A DNA stretch of 64,000 nt, from positions 2,987,501-3,051,500 of the forward strand of contig JARFJB010002198.1 of the NCBI GenBank assembly GCA_036346205.1, read 5' to 3'. Shown here one piece after another: positions 32,529 to 44,722 of the stretch. The notes under the pieces are model-generated. The model was not told where the DNA came from. It did no database searches and saw only the letters and a program-made list of their open reading frames with translations. Source of the stretch: Vesta saturnalis. Lineage: Eukaryota > Arthropoda > Insecta > Coleoptera > Lampyridae. The position numbers and the translations under genes were made by a program. The first letter of the stretch is position 1, and each line of letters begins with the position of its first letter.

Positions 32529-35010
32529 TACATTCAGCCAAGTTTTACGCGGCCTACCAGGCCCGGCCTTTCCTCTAACCTCACCCACATATATTTGTTT
32601 CGTTAATCTTGCGTTGTTCATTCTCTTAATGTGACCAAACCAACGTAATGTACAACTTTTATATTTATCCATCATCGTCTTTTCCTCGCCACACTCCGTC
32701 ATCATGCATTCATTCTTTATCTTGTCCCTTCTCGTTTTACTATATGCCCTTGTCAGGAAGAATCTCATACCCACGGCATTTATTTTTCTTTCGTGTTTTT
32801 TTACATACCCACGTCTCACTTCCATACAGTACTGACGGGATGAACACGCCATTATAGATTGCTCGTTTCGCAGATAGGCTCATGTTTTCATTTCTCATTA
32901 TCGTCCATATACTTCCAATCACTTTCCTTCCAGCATTGACCCTTCGTCCAATCCCGCCTTCCATTGCGCCATCTGCAGTAAACATTCTACCGAGATATAC
33001 CAGTTCGTCCACTTGCTCCACAATTTTATCTTGCAGAGTACTCTCCTTTCCACCTTCCCGATTGAATACCACAATCTTAGTTTTGTTCACGTTTACCTTT
33101 AGGTCTATGCTCTCACAGACTGTGTCAAACTTCCTAAGAGCGGTTTGCAGTTCATCCGCACTGTCACTTAATAAGACTGTGTCATCTGCATACACCAGAA
33201 GTCGTACATTTACGTCATCAACCATTACACCATTTGTATCGGTACATGCTTGTCTAAGACATTTATCTATGTATACATTGAACAACCACGGCGACATCAC
33301 ACAGCCTTGTTGCACTCCTTGCTCAATATTAAAGTATTCACTCACATCTCCTCTCACCCTAACACATGCCCGACTACAGTTTTATACTACCCTTATTCCA
33401 TTTATTAGACCTTCATTTACGCTATATTCATTTAATATTTCCCAGAGCTTCTCCCTATTCACTCTCTCATATGCGTTCTCCAGATCTACAAACGCACAGT
33501 ACAACTTCCTTTTTACCCTTAAACACTTTTCGATCACCTGCTGGAGAGCAACTATCTGATCGACACATCCTCTCCCTGGTATGAAGCCACCTTGCACATC
33601 CCAAATCTTAGTTTGTGTAGTTTCTCGTACTCTATTAATCAGTATTCTTCCAAATACTTTACCAGATACGCTGAGCAAACTTATTCCTCTGTAGTTCTTA
33701 CAATAACTCTTGTACCCCTTACCCTTATACAATGGCACAATGATCGCGCTCTTCCAATCACTCGGCACTTTTCCACATATAAGGCATACATTGAATAATT
33801 CACGCAATCTTCGTATAAGCTTTGCACCACCTTACTTTAACATTTCACCAGTGATTTCATCTTCGCCTGCTCCCTTGCCGTTTTTCAACCTTCCTACGGT
33901 TTTCTCTACCTAATTTATCCCAATATCCTTCTCAGTTTCATTCATCATTCCTTCTATATTCTCCTTACTTAACCCTTCATTCTTACTTTCCTTACTACTG
34001 TACAGCTTTCCGAAATTGTCTTGCCAGCATTTCCTCACATCACAATTGTCCCATACTATTTCGTTGCTAATATTCATCACTCCTGCAGCGTTCAGTTTTG
34101 GGCCACGTTTTGTATTTTTGACCCATTTTCAGAAGTGTTTTTTGTTTCCCTCCACAGCCAGCACTTCCTCTTTACTTATTCTCACTGCCTCCTTCGCTTC
34201 TTTGTTTCTTAATCTGTACACCTCGTACAATTGCTTCTTCTTAGTCTCATATTTTGCAGCAATAATTGCCATGTACGCATTTTTTTTCTTACATACTGCC
34301 TTCTTTTCCGACTCATTCCACCAAGTACATTTTTCTGTTTACCTACAGTCGTTCTTCCACATATTCGCACGGCACACTTGACAACAGTTTTTCAAGCTTA
34401 TCCATGCACTTTCAACGTGAATGTCTTTTATTTGTTCGTTCTACACTGTTTCATTCACATTTAACTCCTTAATCACAGCATCTGCGTATTTAATTCTCGC
34501 ACCATTATCCACTAATTTGTCAACCCTAATTCTGGACGTTCGAACTACGTTTGCTTTCCTTCTCCAGACCCAATTTTGCCCTAAACAAACTCTCGATACA
34601 ACCAAAAGTGGTCCGATCTACCCTCCGATCCGTGCGTTACTTTTGTGTCTTTCACCAGGTTTGTAAGCCGTTCAACATACACTATCAAATCTATCATACT
34701 TTTAGATTCACCTCTTTGCCATGTACACATATGCACATTTTTTATGTTTAAACCACGTATTGGATACAAACAGGTTTCTCTCCACACAGATGTTCAGCAG
34801 GTGTTCACCATTCTCATTGACTCTTTGGTCTCCGGACTTTCCTAGAACGCGTTCACTGTGTACTCTCTGTACACCCTCACATCCGTTCATATCCCCCACT
34901 ATCATCACTCTTTCGTTTGGCTTACATACGTTCAACACGTTCTCTACTTCATTCCAGAACATATATACATGTACATTTTTCTCTTACATACCCTATAATC
35001 ACACCATGTT
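32527..35010 (-). pseudogene. RTE-like LINE, endonuclease plus RT, nearly full length but broken
   Basis: Minus strand, 5' end near 35,010. Apurinic-type endonuclease: RVMIVGDMNGCEG at 34,900 and FVSNTWFKHK (34,760), then RGESKSMIDLIV and GRSDHF (34,700-34,600). Linker with KRNKEAKEAV-like basic helix (34,200). RT: LKNGKGAGEDEITGEML (33,880), VPSDWKSAIIVPLYKGKG (33,750), NYRGISLLSVSGKVFGRI, GGFIPGRGCVDQI, AFVDLENAYERVNR (motif A), GVQQGCVMSPWLFNVYID (motif B), VRLLVYADDTVLLSDSADEL (motif C, both Asp kept), LVYLGRMFTADGAM, SVLYGSETWV; C-terminal TLRWFGHIKRMNN and GRPRKTWLN. At least four frame breaks, and the extreme N terminus of the endonuclease is missing. It ends in an AT tail. Confidence 0.9.
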
Positions 35011-35029
35011 TCAACCATATTGCTCCCTA

Positions 35030-35398
35030 CGCAAAGGTAAGCTGGAGATCAAAAAAGAAGATGATAAAAGATCATGCAACTTAACCAATAATTTTCCCAA
35101 CTTTCTTCTTTCCGAAGAAATTCGTTATGAGTTAGGTGGTCAAATAGTGGATGTTTGTAGAAATCTAGGCATAACATCTATACTTAAGGGATATATTTCT
35201 TATCCGGCAAGCAAGAGCAAGGTATTAAGCCATTTGGGGGTGGTCACCAAAGAATGAGGAACCATTACAAGTAGAATTCGATGAGCAAAATGGAGAAAAG
35301 TCGTTTACAGTATACATACCATTGAGCCACATATTTGGAATAATGGAGGATTATCGTCAAGTAATCGTGAATAAGCGATACAAACTGCTACTATGGTG
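35030..35398 (+). pseudogene. Unidentified repeated protein fragment
   Basis: Plus strand. LEIKKEDDKRSCNLTNNFPN, then LLSEEIRYELGGQIVDVCRN; after a frameshift near 35,245 VEFDEQNGEKSFTVYIPLSH, then IFGIMEDYRQVIVNKRYKLL and a stop at about 35,396. The block with PLSHIFG...DYRQVI recalls a family I have met in predicted invertebrate proteins that recur many times per genome, which suggests a mobile-element or virus-derived origin. I cannot name its function. It starts exactly where the minus-strand LINE ends, so the LINE may have inserted in or next to it. Confidence 0.45.
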
Positions 35399-35399
35399 A

Positions 35400-36315
35400 C
35401 GTTTATGTAAGTAATACGTATTCTTTTCTTGCAAAAATACGTTTAAGTAAATAACAAATCAGTATAGTGTTGTTTTGATACGGTTAAAGAAACAGCTGAC
35501 TTCGGTTTCTAAAATATTTGAGTGATAACCTATAGGTCAGGTATACGTTTTAGTATTAAATACAGGGTTGACCATATTGCAATTTGAATTTTAAGTAAAG
35601 ATATATTATATGCATTAAATTAGAAGTTATTTAATATCGCAAAGCCTTACGAGAGATGCCGTTTTAGTTATTTTATGTTGAAATTAAACAGACATTTTGG
35701 TTTCTTAAATATACAAATCAATAAAGCTGTTTAGTGTTATTCAGATTACCTGTGGTATTAATGTCCAACTTTCTCAATTTTGTGTTGTATTTTAATTATT
35801 AAACCTATAAAGTTTAGCAGCGTCCAACAAGAGAAACAAACAAATGCATTACTGATTATATCCATGGACACATCTCTGCTTACCTCACACCTGTTAAAAA
35901 GGGTTCTCAACTTACAATAAGTTTCGTAAGTATTAATATACCAATCACACAACCCGAGTTTTTTATTTGTTATGTTATAATGTGTACGTATATTATAAGA
36001 CATGGAATCAAAACAAGTACAAACTTTTACAGGAAATCTTACTTCCAATGAAGCATATAGGTTACTTTACCTGAAGTGATAATCAAGATGTCATTGGACC
36101 TACTTGCGCAAAATCAAACTCTATTTTAATTTTTCTATCATATCGAATATGAAAAGCAAAATAACATAAGGGCATATTCTTCTATGGGTACACATAGCAA
36201 TATTGACTGTTTCTATTTAGGTCAAACTTACAGTAAAATTCATTAATTCAATTAATTCGTGATAATGTAAATCTAATTATATTATTTGAGCAAGATGAAT
36301 GAAACTTAAAATACG
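35400..36315. other. Non-coding stretch
   Basis: About 900 bases AT-rich; a 96-codon minus-strand frame at 35,758-36,048 has no recognisable domain. Confidence 0.45.
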
Positions 36316-36380
36316 TCGGTGGGTGGGTGGGTGGAAGGGTGGGTGGGTGGGGTCGCGTGCGTGTGTGTGATACTTAGTGG
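36316..36380 (+). repeat. (GGGT)n tract followed by GT-rich repeat, G-quadruplex-prone
   Basis: GGTGGGTGGGTGGGTGG, AAGGG and a second GTGGGTGGGTGGGG run give at least six closely spaced G-triplets on the plus strand, then CGTGCGTGTGTGTG. Such spacing (loops of one to three bases) meets the usual G-quadruplex pattern. Confidence 0.85.
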
Positions 36381-36399
36381 TGTTATCGTCCTAGGAATG

Positions 36400-37990
36400 T
36401 TGTGTGCAAAGGTAAGGTAGAATATTGAGACCAAAGCAGCTCCCTGGGGTATGCCTGCTGGTAGAGTGAAATTTTGAAAGTGGGCTGAGCTTAATAGGAC
36501 TCGTACCGTACCACCTCTTGAATACCTCAGTAGTAGCTTCGTAAACTGATGGGAGTACCTACTTGGTGTTTATGTACTAGACCCGCATGTCAGATTTTGT
36601 CAAAAGCTTTCTTTATGTCTAAGAGTACGGCGGGGTTTACAATGGGGGTGATTAAAGGCTTGTGGTGTTTCTCTAAGGAATTTATGTAGTGGGTCTTGAC
36701 ATGTTCTGCTTGGTCGAAAGCCGAATTGGCTGTCGGGTAGAAGCTGATTACATTCTAGATAGTATCTCAGCCTTGTAAATAGGATCTGATCAAGACATTT
36801 CCCTAGGCAACTGAGGAGGGAGGTGTAAGATGTGGGTTTTGTCAAGTTGTAGTAGTTTTTGAGGAGGTACTATTATATGCACGTTAATTGCCAAATAGCT
36901 GAGAGTGGTGGGTGTCTCAGCATCATTGTGTTGAGTCCGCCTTGCCGAGGTGCGGATATTTTGCCTTTTTTGAAGTAGTTTGTATGGGAGTGATTAGGCA
37001 GTAAAATTGGTCTTTTTCGTCTATGATTATATGGGACAGTTGGATCTTCCGAAAATCCTCAAGGTCTTGCTCTAGGCGGTTTTTAAAATTGTCGTAGAAG
37101 TGAGGCCGAATTATGGGTAAAGGCGGAAGTGCTCGGCCTTACCATGGTCGCTAGAAATGAAGTTGTTCTGAGGAACGGTTAAGTGGGATTGGAGTTAGTT
37201 TTTCGTTTGGTGAGTACATTCAATGGGCGCCAGTTCTTTCCATCTCTATAATTGAGTTTAGAGGTAGTCCAGATCCATTTTTCTTTGGTATATTTGTTGA
37301 ATTCACGCCGGATTAGGCCGTTTTGTCGATTATAATCGGTCTTGAAAGCGGGGTCTCTTGATCTCAAGAATTCGCAATATACTCGCTTCTTCCCTTTGGT
37401 CAAGGTGACAGTGCATTGTGGTAGAGGCTTACCGGAGAAATCAATACACTTTTTTGGAATTGAGGCTTCGACCGCTTCCCTGACAATGGAGATTATGCCG
37501 TGACCGTTCTCTTGACACCGTGAGGGGTGACATTTTCGTTTTAAAAATCTTTTCGGATGATGAGTGTTGGAGGAGGAGAAACGGGACGTTTTCACAGTTT
37601 CACGTAAGAGACAATCTGTGACTACACGCTGAATTAGTGACTCGGTGCATACACTGTGATCAACTATAGAGGCTAATAAAGGCTGGATCGGTGTTCCTTA
37701 TACAGAACGATGACAAGATGAGAATATTGTGGGAAAGGCGGATACCATTTATATTGGTTGTTGTACTTCCAAATTGTGTATGGCGGGCATTAAGACCTCC
37801 TAGGAGGATTGTATTGGAGTTGCCAGAGATGTTATCCAGCAGCTCATTGGAAATGTCTTCTTCAAGAGGATTGTAATAACTGAAGATGGTGAAGGGGAAA
37901 ATGCGCCGTCGCGGCAACACATTCGAGATGTTGCAGGTTGACTGGAAAAAGATAAGGAATTTTTGATAATGAGGACAGTACCTCGCAAGC
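36400..37990 (-). pseudogene. Jockey-like LINE fragment, endonuclease to RT palm
   Basis: Minus strand. Endonuclease: GTVLIIKNSL at 37,980, YNPLEEDISNELLDNISGNS and TILLGGLNARHTQFGS (37,800), the latter normally GDLNA; the Asp is missing. Linker: IVREAVEASIPKKCIDFSGK and LTKGKKRVYCEFLRSRDP (37,450-37,330), GLIRREFNKYTKEKW. RT: TSYTSLLSCLGKCLDQILF and LPDSQFGFRPSRTCQDPL (36,830-36,680). Near 36,450 a shifted frame holds QGAALVS of motif B. The catalytic YxDD and C terminus are gone, ending close to the G-rich tract. The same general family as the plus-strand element at 60-64 kb, but a different, more diverged copy. Confidence 0.8.
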
Positions 37991-38342
37991 TACTGTGGTG
38001 TGGGCGCTAAATTGAAGTTAAAAGTACATTGGTTGTTGGGTTTAGTTTATGTGACGAGCTAGAACTTAGGTAGTAAGTTTTTACTTACAATAGGTGATTT
38101 ATACAATAGTTAACGAGTTTGTAAGAAAGTGGGGGAGGGGATTTATCAACTAAAAACTGATAGATTCTTGTTTATCCCCCCTCCCCCCACTTTCTTAATA
38201 ACTCGTGAACTAAAAACAGTATTTTATTTCTTCTTAAATTACACGACGTTTGTAAAAGTGGAAAAATTAGGAAGAAAATAAATTTAACCTCTATCTTCTA
38301 ACGTTTGCCGCGATACTTATTGAATGAAAGTGTATTGTTAGG
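37991..38342. repeat. Hairpin with G-rich arm (38,113-38,206) in non-coding DNA
   Basis: CGAGTTTGTAAGAAAGTGGG followed by GGAGGGG pairs with CCCCTCCCCCCACTTTCTTA followed by ATAACTCG across a 35-base spacer. The spacer and right flank also share AACTAAAAAC. No gene in the surrounding 350 bases. Confidence 0.8.
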
Positions 38343-38432
38343 CCACTAGGCCACACACGCACACACACGCGCACGCTCGCACGCACATACCTACGCACGC
38401 AAGCACACACAAACGCGCGCACGCACACAAAA
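38343..38432. repeat. CA/ACGC microsatellite
   Basis: Imperfect CACACGCACG-type repeat of about 90 bases, similar in type to that at the window start. Confidence 0.9.
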
Positions 38433-39496
38433 TGCGTCCTGACATCCTTTCCAACTGTCTCATTGGCATCCCTTTTAAAACAAAATTTCCCATTATGAGT
38501 TTCCAAACACCGTTTTTGATCACTAGCGTTGTACAACTAGAAACCGTAAATCTAGCTGTCAATTGGCCAACTTGGGTCCATTAGAATACATTCCATCAAA
38601 TGGTCACTTCGACGCATTTTTATTCGTTTCTTACTTAGCACATGTATATTATTACAATGCTCACAGGTTGTAGTATCTTAATCTTTTGTTTCATACGCCA
38701 GAGACTGTTCTCAGTGATATTGATCAACTAATTTAATACTTTACCTTTAACCCCAAAAATTAGACTGATGTGGCTATATATCTTGTAAAATGATTTATTA
38801 TTTAGTCCATGGGCCGTTTGATACATGTTTTGTTGTTATAATTTAGTTTTACGTTTTGCAATTAATATTTTCTTAGAATGTGATAGTGAGAAATCTCCCA
38901 TCTATCAAATCAAACACGCTCTATATCACCAAGAAGGTAGTTTAAAAATATTTGTTGCACACAAGTCACGAGAACGTCCCTCGACAAAGCGATAGCGATC
39001 GCAAACTTAAACTTACTAGCATATACGTGTGTTTGAATATCACTATTAGACATAGTAACATAGACACCGCTAATGGTGACCATACGCTGATTGCTATTCA
39101 ATTGCACACATTAAAGATAACATGGTAAAATAATGTGCTCGATTACTTAGGGCATATCAAAACGCAATATATTCAAAAACCGAAATCCCAGCACTAATTG
39201 ATAATTTAATTTATTTTATTTTGCCACCATAATGTTCTTTATACGCCTCCAAATGCGGGCGTAATGTGGTCTTTATAGCACGGAAATGTCATTGATGCTA
39301 AGCAGCATGATTGACAGCAAACACATGACATGATATATAATAGCAATATCACAGTATCTTAGTAACAACAAATTAGCCTACTGTCGACTTTATTTCACTG
39401 CATTTGCATTTAAAAACTTGCCGAAAATACTGAATCTTTTTAATATTTTGTTCCAGTTTCATGGTGCAAAATAAAATAAAACATTAGATGTACCAC
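38433..39496. other. Non-coding stretch
   Basis: About 1 kb with only chance reading frames. Confidence 0.5.
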
Positions 39497-39593
39497 GGCA
39501 TAATTGTAGATTATGGCTCTCAGGAATATAAAAGCCCTCCGCTTCGCGTCAGGCTTTTAACATTCCCTCGAGCTATAATCTTTTGATTATGCC
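39497..39593. repeat. 97-base hairpin element
   Basis: GGCATAATTGTAGATTATGG through AGGAATATAAAAGCC pairs with GGCTTTTAACATTCC through ATAATCTTTTGATTATGCC; the loop is CTCCGCTTCGCGTCA. Arms of about 40 bases with a few mismatches. It resembles small palindromic repeats seen in other invertebrate genomes. Confidence 0.8.
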
Positions 39594-41080
39594 CTTAATA
39601 CATAAATATCTATTATGTAAATGCCATGCGGCTTTAAAATTCAGACCAACCTTTCCAAAAATGTATGGACCATATAAATCGAAATGAACACTTTTTTACA
39701 GTTACATTAGCGACGTGCATGTTAGCATTTAAGATTTATTTATTATAAATTATACTATTAGCATTATGATCATAAATCGTAACCATAAAGGCAAAGCTCT
39801 ACGTGGGATATATATCCAACGATGCTGGTATGTTATTACATAATATTTGAGTTTGGCACTTTATTAATTTTACAGCATACATATTATCAACTTTGTGTGC
39901 TTGATATGTCTTCAATATTTTCGTTTAACTTGTGAATTTCCAACTTTATTATGTATTTGATTTATTTTATATATTAATATAATATTTCCCATTAACAGTC
40001 ACGGCAGACCGGAAATGAATATCGCTGTGAAGCAGTGTGAATGGTAGACAGATTTCACCATCAAGTATCTGACGCTGGGCAACAAAGGCTACTGATCGTA
40101 CAGCTAGGAATACAATGTGTACGGAAGGAAGTCATTAAAGGAACATCAATGTTATAGGAAGCATATCTACGGTTGCCTGGAGAATTCCTTGCAAACAGGC
40201 CCGTAGACTATAAGTAGAATTAGTAGGCTATACGAAGTGTGTAAATTAATTAATACGACTGGCAAGTGAACATATGATACGTTTTTATTGAAGACTAGTC
40301 CTTTGGTTGTCTATGGCTAGATTATTGTGAAAGTTTTTCCTAATGCGTTGTGAGTGACCTCGATTTCTAGCGATTACGCTACAACATTGTAATGGAAATT
40401 TTTTTAAAACTTAGACAAACCTACGGAGACTGTTTTGTCGAGCGTTTATGTTTTTCTAATGTTTCAGTCATTTTCAGTGGAAAAAGAGTCGGTTGAAGGT
40501 GACCTTTATAGCAGCGCGTCTTCAACTTTAGGAACGAATAAATATGTGGACAACGTCCGAGATTTTGTACGTTAAGAACATCGGCTGCAAGTCAGAATAA
40601 TTGGAGAAAAGTTGAATTTGACACCACTATTTATCATGATTGGGGATAAGAAAAATGTACGCAAAAGTGGTCCCGAAAAACCTTTTTTAGGACCAAAAGG
40701 ACACAGATACACTTCAACCTGTAGCGTCCCCAGGTACCCTATCTGGAAAGTATAATTTGAATTTAAATTCAAGAACAAAACAATCGCTATGTGATTTATC
40801 TTGACTTTATTGACAATAATGTTACTATTACCCAAATCAATTGCTTACCCATACTTTAACTTTCCTGGCAATAATTAAAATTTACAAGTCTGATACTCGC
40901 AAACCTCAAATCTGATGAAACGAATTGGCCGTCTAGTGGTAAATACGTTATGCTGTTTGAATTAGATAAGCTGGATGACGTAAGTGTTGCATCATGTGGG
41001 GCAGGTAAACAATGAAACTACTCAAATTAAAATTAACGAGCTTTGCGCAATGTGGTTCAGCCCGTTAATGTACTGTTGAG
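39594..41080. other. Non-coding stretch
   Basis: About 1.5 kb. I see no coding similarity; the 87-codon minus-strand frame at 40,572-40,835 has no domain I recognise. Confidence 0.5.
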
Positions 41081-42612
41081 GGAAAGAACCACCTATAAAA
41101 CCCACTTTATTCATAAATAAATAATTGGACAAGTACATTAATAAATCAAATAACACAAAAAAAAACAATGCAAGGGTAAAATATATAACAAAACCACCAT
41201 TAAATCAGTGCGTACAAAAGAGAAAAATAAATAAAAATTCGTTTAGTTACACATAAACACAAAAAACCCTGTAGTCACATTTACAATTGTGTCATAAATA
41301 ATCAGAATAAAAATCGTGATACCAAACATGTGGCCCTTTAAAACCAATCATGCCGGTCTTTACGTAAATAAGACCATAAAACAATAAAGCAAATTAAGGT
41401 ACATATAAAATATAACAATAGTAAAATTGCGCAGGTGCTAATAAGGTAAAGGCAAGGACAAAAGAAAATGGACAAGAAATTTACACATACACAATTGTTT
41501 AGTGACTACTAAAGCATAAAATACATACGTAAAATTATAATAAATTACATATAAAGAGAAATTAGTTCGCAGGAAAACAAGGCTACTTAACAAACTGACA
41601 CAAAAAAAAACTAAGTCTTACAAGAGTAAGTTATAAATAGATCATAACATCGTGACCGATATATAAGTATTAGTGCGTTAGAAAAATACAGCGCCCCTTT
41701 CTCAGGTTACACATTCATCTATACAACAATAAAATTCTAGATGTTTAATGGTCATTTGGAACCGGGAGTATGTAACTACTTGGAAATTGCCCATTACAAT
41801 TAGTAACCAAGGAGTATCCGGTACCCGATATCCAGGCCCACGTCTACACACATATAAATATAAACAACAAACAACAATGCTAATTCACACAAATATAAGA
41901 GTGAGGGAGCCCTGTACTGTCTTTTATTTTAGCAGATTTCAGCTGAGATACCTTTGCAAGGCAATGCTCGATTTTCATTAAGTTATATGGGCTTGTAGAA
42001 TTATTTGCCGCCAGCCTTAATTTATATAAAAATACCTACTTACACTTGAATATGTTTATCACTTAATTGATCACAGACACAAATCGTTAACATACGCTGT
42101 TTAACTTCAAAAAGGGTGACTTATTTATAGATTAATATTTGAAAAACATATTAAAAGTAACACCCGAAGGAAAAGACAAATTAGCGTTGGCTAATTCAAA
42201 AGAAAATGTACACGCAAGAAATATTTTAAAGACAAACTGTTTACAATGAAGATATTTAATTAACCAAATCGATCTGGCTCCGTTGACACTCTAACTGTCA
42301 CTACCTTTTCCCCCGATTTCAACTACATTTACTCCCGCAATCAACCCCCATTTTTCAAAAGTAATAAAAAACAAAAACGTATTATGTTGGAACAGTTTCA
42401 TGTTAATTATGGAACGACATCTTAATTTTAAAAATATGCATTCGTCCGCAACAAGCGCTACATTTAGGTCTTAAGATTCAACGTACCAAATAAAGACGTC
42501 TTTGATTTCAGACTGTACCGACGTAATTAACTACTAACTAATGACATTTTTATATCAAGAATGTGCGCATAAGAATTTCCAATAATTCGTTACGCCCCTT
42601 CAGTAAAGCATC
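41080..42612 (-). mobile_element. Internally deleted derivative of the 60-64 kb jockey-like element
   Basis: On the minus strand, 42,612 to about 41,955 matches 59,930-60,497 (TACTGAAGGGGCGTAAC, GGTTGATTGCGGGAGT, AAACAGTTTGTCTTTAAAAT, TTGCAAAGGTAT). Immediately after, 41,950 to 41,450 matches 63,555-64,000 (AATCTGCTAAAATAAAAGAC, GAATTAGCATTGTTG, TTTTTCTAACGCACT, TAGTCACTAAACAATTG). So the roughly 3.05 kb carrying both reading frames in the other copy is absent. Beyond 41,450 the sequence continues with a possible polyadenylation signal AATAAA on the minus strand (41,111-41,106). No protein coding. Confidence 0.8.
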
Positions 42613-42849
42613 TTTTAAGCGCACACCTGCTAGTCAAACCTCAAACATGTTTTTCAACCCTTAGCCAAATATTAGTTACAAAAATAAAATATACCGAAAA
42701 CCATGCTCAAATAACGACTTAATATTTAATATAATATGTTAAACCCCATTAATTATCTTTCCTATCGCGGTAACAATTTCGATTTAAAAAATGTTTGTTG
42801 CAATAATAAAATTTTCACGGTCCGCTACCTACAAACAAAAGCGAAATAA

Positions 42850-43160
42850 AGCAAGAATGAGCAAGTCGAAGACCAAATGCATGCTGATTTCTCTTTTTGA
42901 TAGCCAGCGAATTGTTCACAAAGAGTTTCTGATACAAGGTCAAATGATTAATCAACACATTTACCAAGAGATTCTTGAAAAACTAAAAAGAGACATGCGT
43001 TTAAGGCCAAACATCAAGAACAAAATAGGTGTTGCATCACGACATTCCACCTTGTTACATTCATGTATTTTATTTTGGAACACTAGAAAATATTCACGCG
43101 GCTGAAGCCTATCCCAGTATCCTTTCAACAGTGTTATGAAGAGAGGCTTTGAAGTAGACA
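42850..43160 (+). pseudogene. mariner (DD34D-type) transposase fragment
   Basis: MSKSKTKCMLISLFDSQR starts near 42,857, then IVHKEFLIQGQMINQHIYQE and ILEKLKRDMRLRPNIKNK: this is the central region of mariner transposases (SETMAR-like: K.M.CF.D..G..H.E....GQ..N...Y). After a frame change near 43,030 LHHDIPPCY follows, with the second catalytic Asp (usually HHDNARPH), then ENIHAAEAYPSILS. The first Asp upstream and the third downstream are not seen, so only the middle of the protein survives. Confidence 0.8.
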
Positions 43161-44221
43161 AGATTGAATTATAATCTTATTCGGATCAAAAAAATTGAAA
43201 AAATCTGCATCATTATTAATTTACACTTCTCGTATAACACAACTGAGGCGACATATTTAAGAACTGAAACGTCAAATACGTCAAACTAGCGCATTCGTGG
43301 AAGACGACTCTGTGATGAAAGACAAATCTGCAATAACGAATACACCTACAATAACTGTGAGTGCACAAAAAAACGCAATGAGACAAATGTTTATACGATT
43401 GGAATGCCACCATCCCTTCCTGGGATTTGATTGTATAAATAAATTTGGTAAGCAAGATCATCCTTACGTGTTCTTTTTAAAGCCTTAAAAATCACCAGGT
43501 TGTCCTTATCTGCAGTCTAACCACATCCCATTTCTAACACTTGTCTGAAATTCCTTTTGCGTTCGTTCTGGATGGCGTTCTAATTTCCATAAACATATTT
43601 TTTGTACGATTGAGCTTTTTCGTTTATTTACCATATCTGTTTCCAAGACAGTAGGATATGTTTACTGGTTGCGAGGCCCAACTCGTCGGTAAGTATTTTA
43701 CTTGCCGACGTCTTTTACTTACCAACGTAAAATTATATATACTACCTACAACAATAAGAACAAAAAATTTGGACATTTCTATTTAAAACGTCACTGTTGA
43801 CATTTCGTTTATTTAGTAGAAATGAGATAATTTCAATTGTGGTAAATTTAATGCAATCGTGCAAAAAAGAGTATGAGCGCCACGAAAATTAAGGGTTGTA
43901 CCGGTCTCCGGCCAAATGGAAGCTGAGCGATAGCAACATGGCCGTCGACCGGTAAACGTCCCTTACTGTTCTTGATACTCAATATACTATTCTCAATGAG
44001 GAGATAAGAACTACTAGTAGTCGTAGCATTTTCGAAATTCGATTATTATGAAAAAAATGGTTGTTCTGTTCTCCATTTTTTTTACATTTGTACAATTTTA
44101 TCGACTTTAAAAATTTACAAACGTAATAAATTTTATAGTTTCCTAGTTTTTATGACCATGTATCTAAACCTTAGCTGCGCCTAATTCTTCAAGTAAAATT
44201 ATTTTTCTCTTGGAATTTACT
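43161..44221. other. Non-coding stretch with a small palindrome
   Basis: GTCGGTAAGTATTTTACTTG followed by CCGAC at 43,685-43,709 forms a near-perfect hairpin; a related TTACTTACCAACG follows at 43,713. Nothing else recognised. Confidence 0.6.
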
Positions 44222-44722
44222 AAAGTCTGTCTAGAAACGAAGCGAAGGAATAAATCAACATGTTTGGCAGATTCCAGTGGCGTTGGGTTGTTATACGATA
44301 AAAAATTTCAAACTGAAGTAATATTGATTAGATATCGGCCACATTTTTAATAATTTTACCTAATTAATTGCTAATTATATTAAACTAGAAAGTATGTACT
44401 GTATTTGGAATCACACTTTAATAGCTTTTAATATGTTTGATAATGATATAATTAGTCATTTGTTTGTCTGCAAAACCAATGTACACGCCTATGATTTTTA
44501 CTTTAGAACTCAACAAGAGGTACGTCCCATTGTTAAAGGATTAGCAGCTATTGATAAATAACTTACGTTGTAATGCTATAGTATGGAAGCAGTATATCCT
44601 AAAACTAGTCTAAGAAATCAGAAATCTATTAAGAACTTAATACAAAATCGTGTAACGCTTATGTATGTAAAATAAATGAACTATTTTCATTTATTCCTTC
44701 GCTTCGTTTCTGGACAGACTTT
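44222..44722. mobile_element. 501-bp MITE with 34-bp terminal inverted repeats
   Basis: The left end begins AAAGTCTGTCTAGAAACGAA (44,222) and the right end, reverse complemented, AAAGTCTGTCCAGAAACGAA (44,722). The 34-base repeats differ at one position. No coding inside, and no clear target duplication, so the superfamily is open. Confidence 0.85.

Noticed and set aside
32337..32606. Frame with a long Tyr-Ile repeat, and a similar one at 46,740-47,036
   Set aside because: Both are produced by (AT)n runs.
32882..33559. A 225-codon plus-strand frame and other long plus-strand frames to 35 kb
   Set aside because: They are antisense to the minus-strand RTE-like LINE, whose frames carry recognisable endonuclease and RT motifs.
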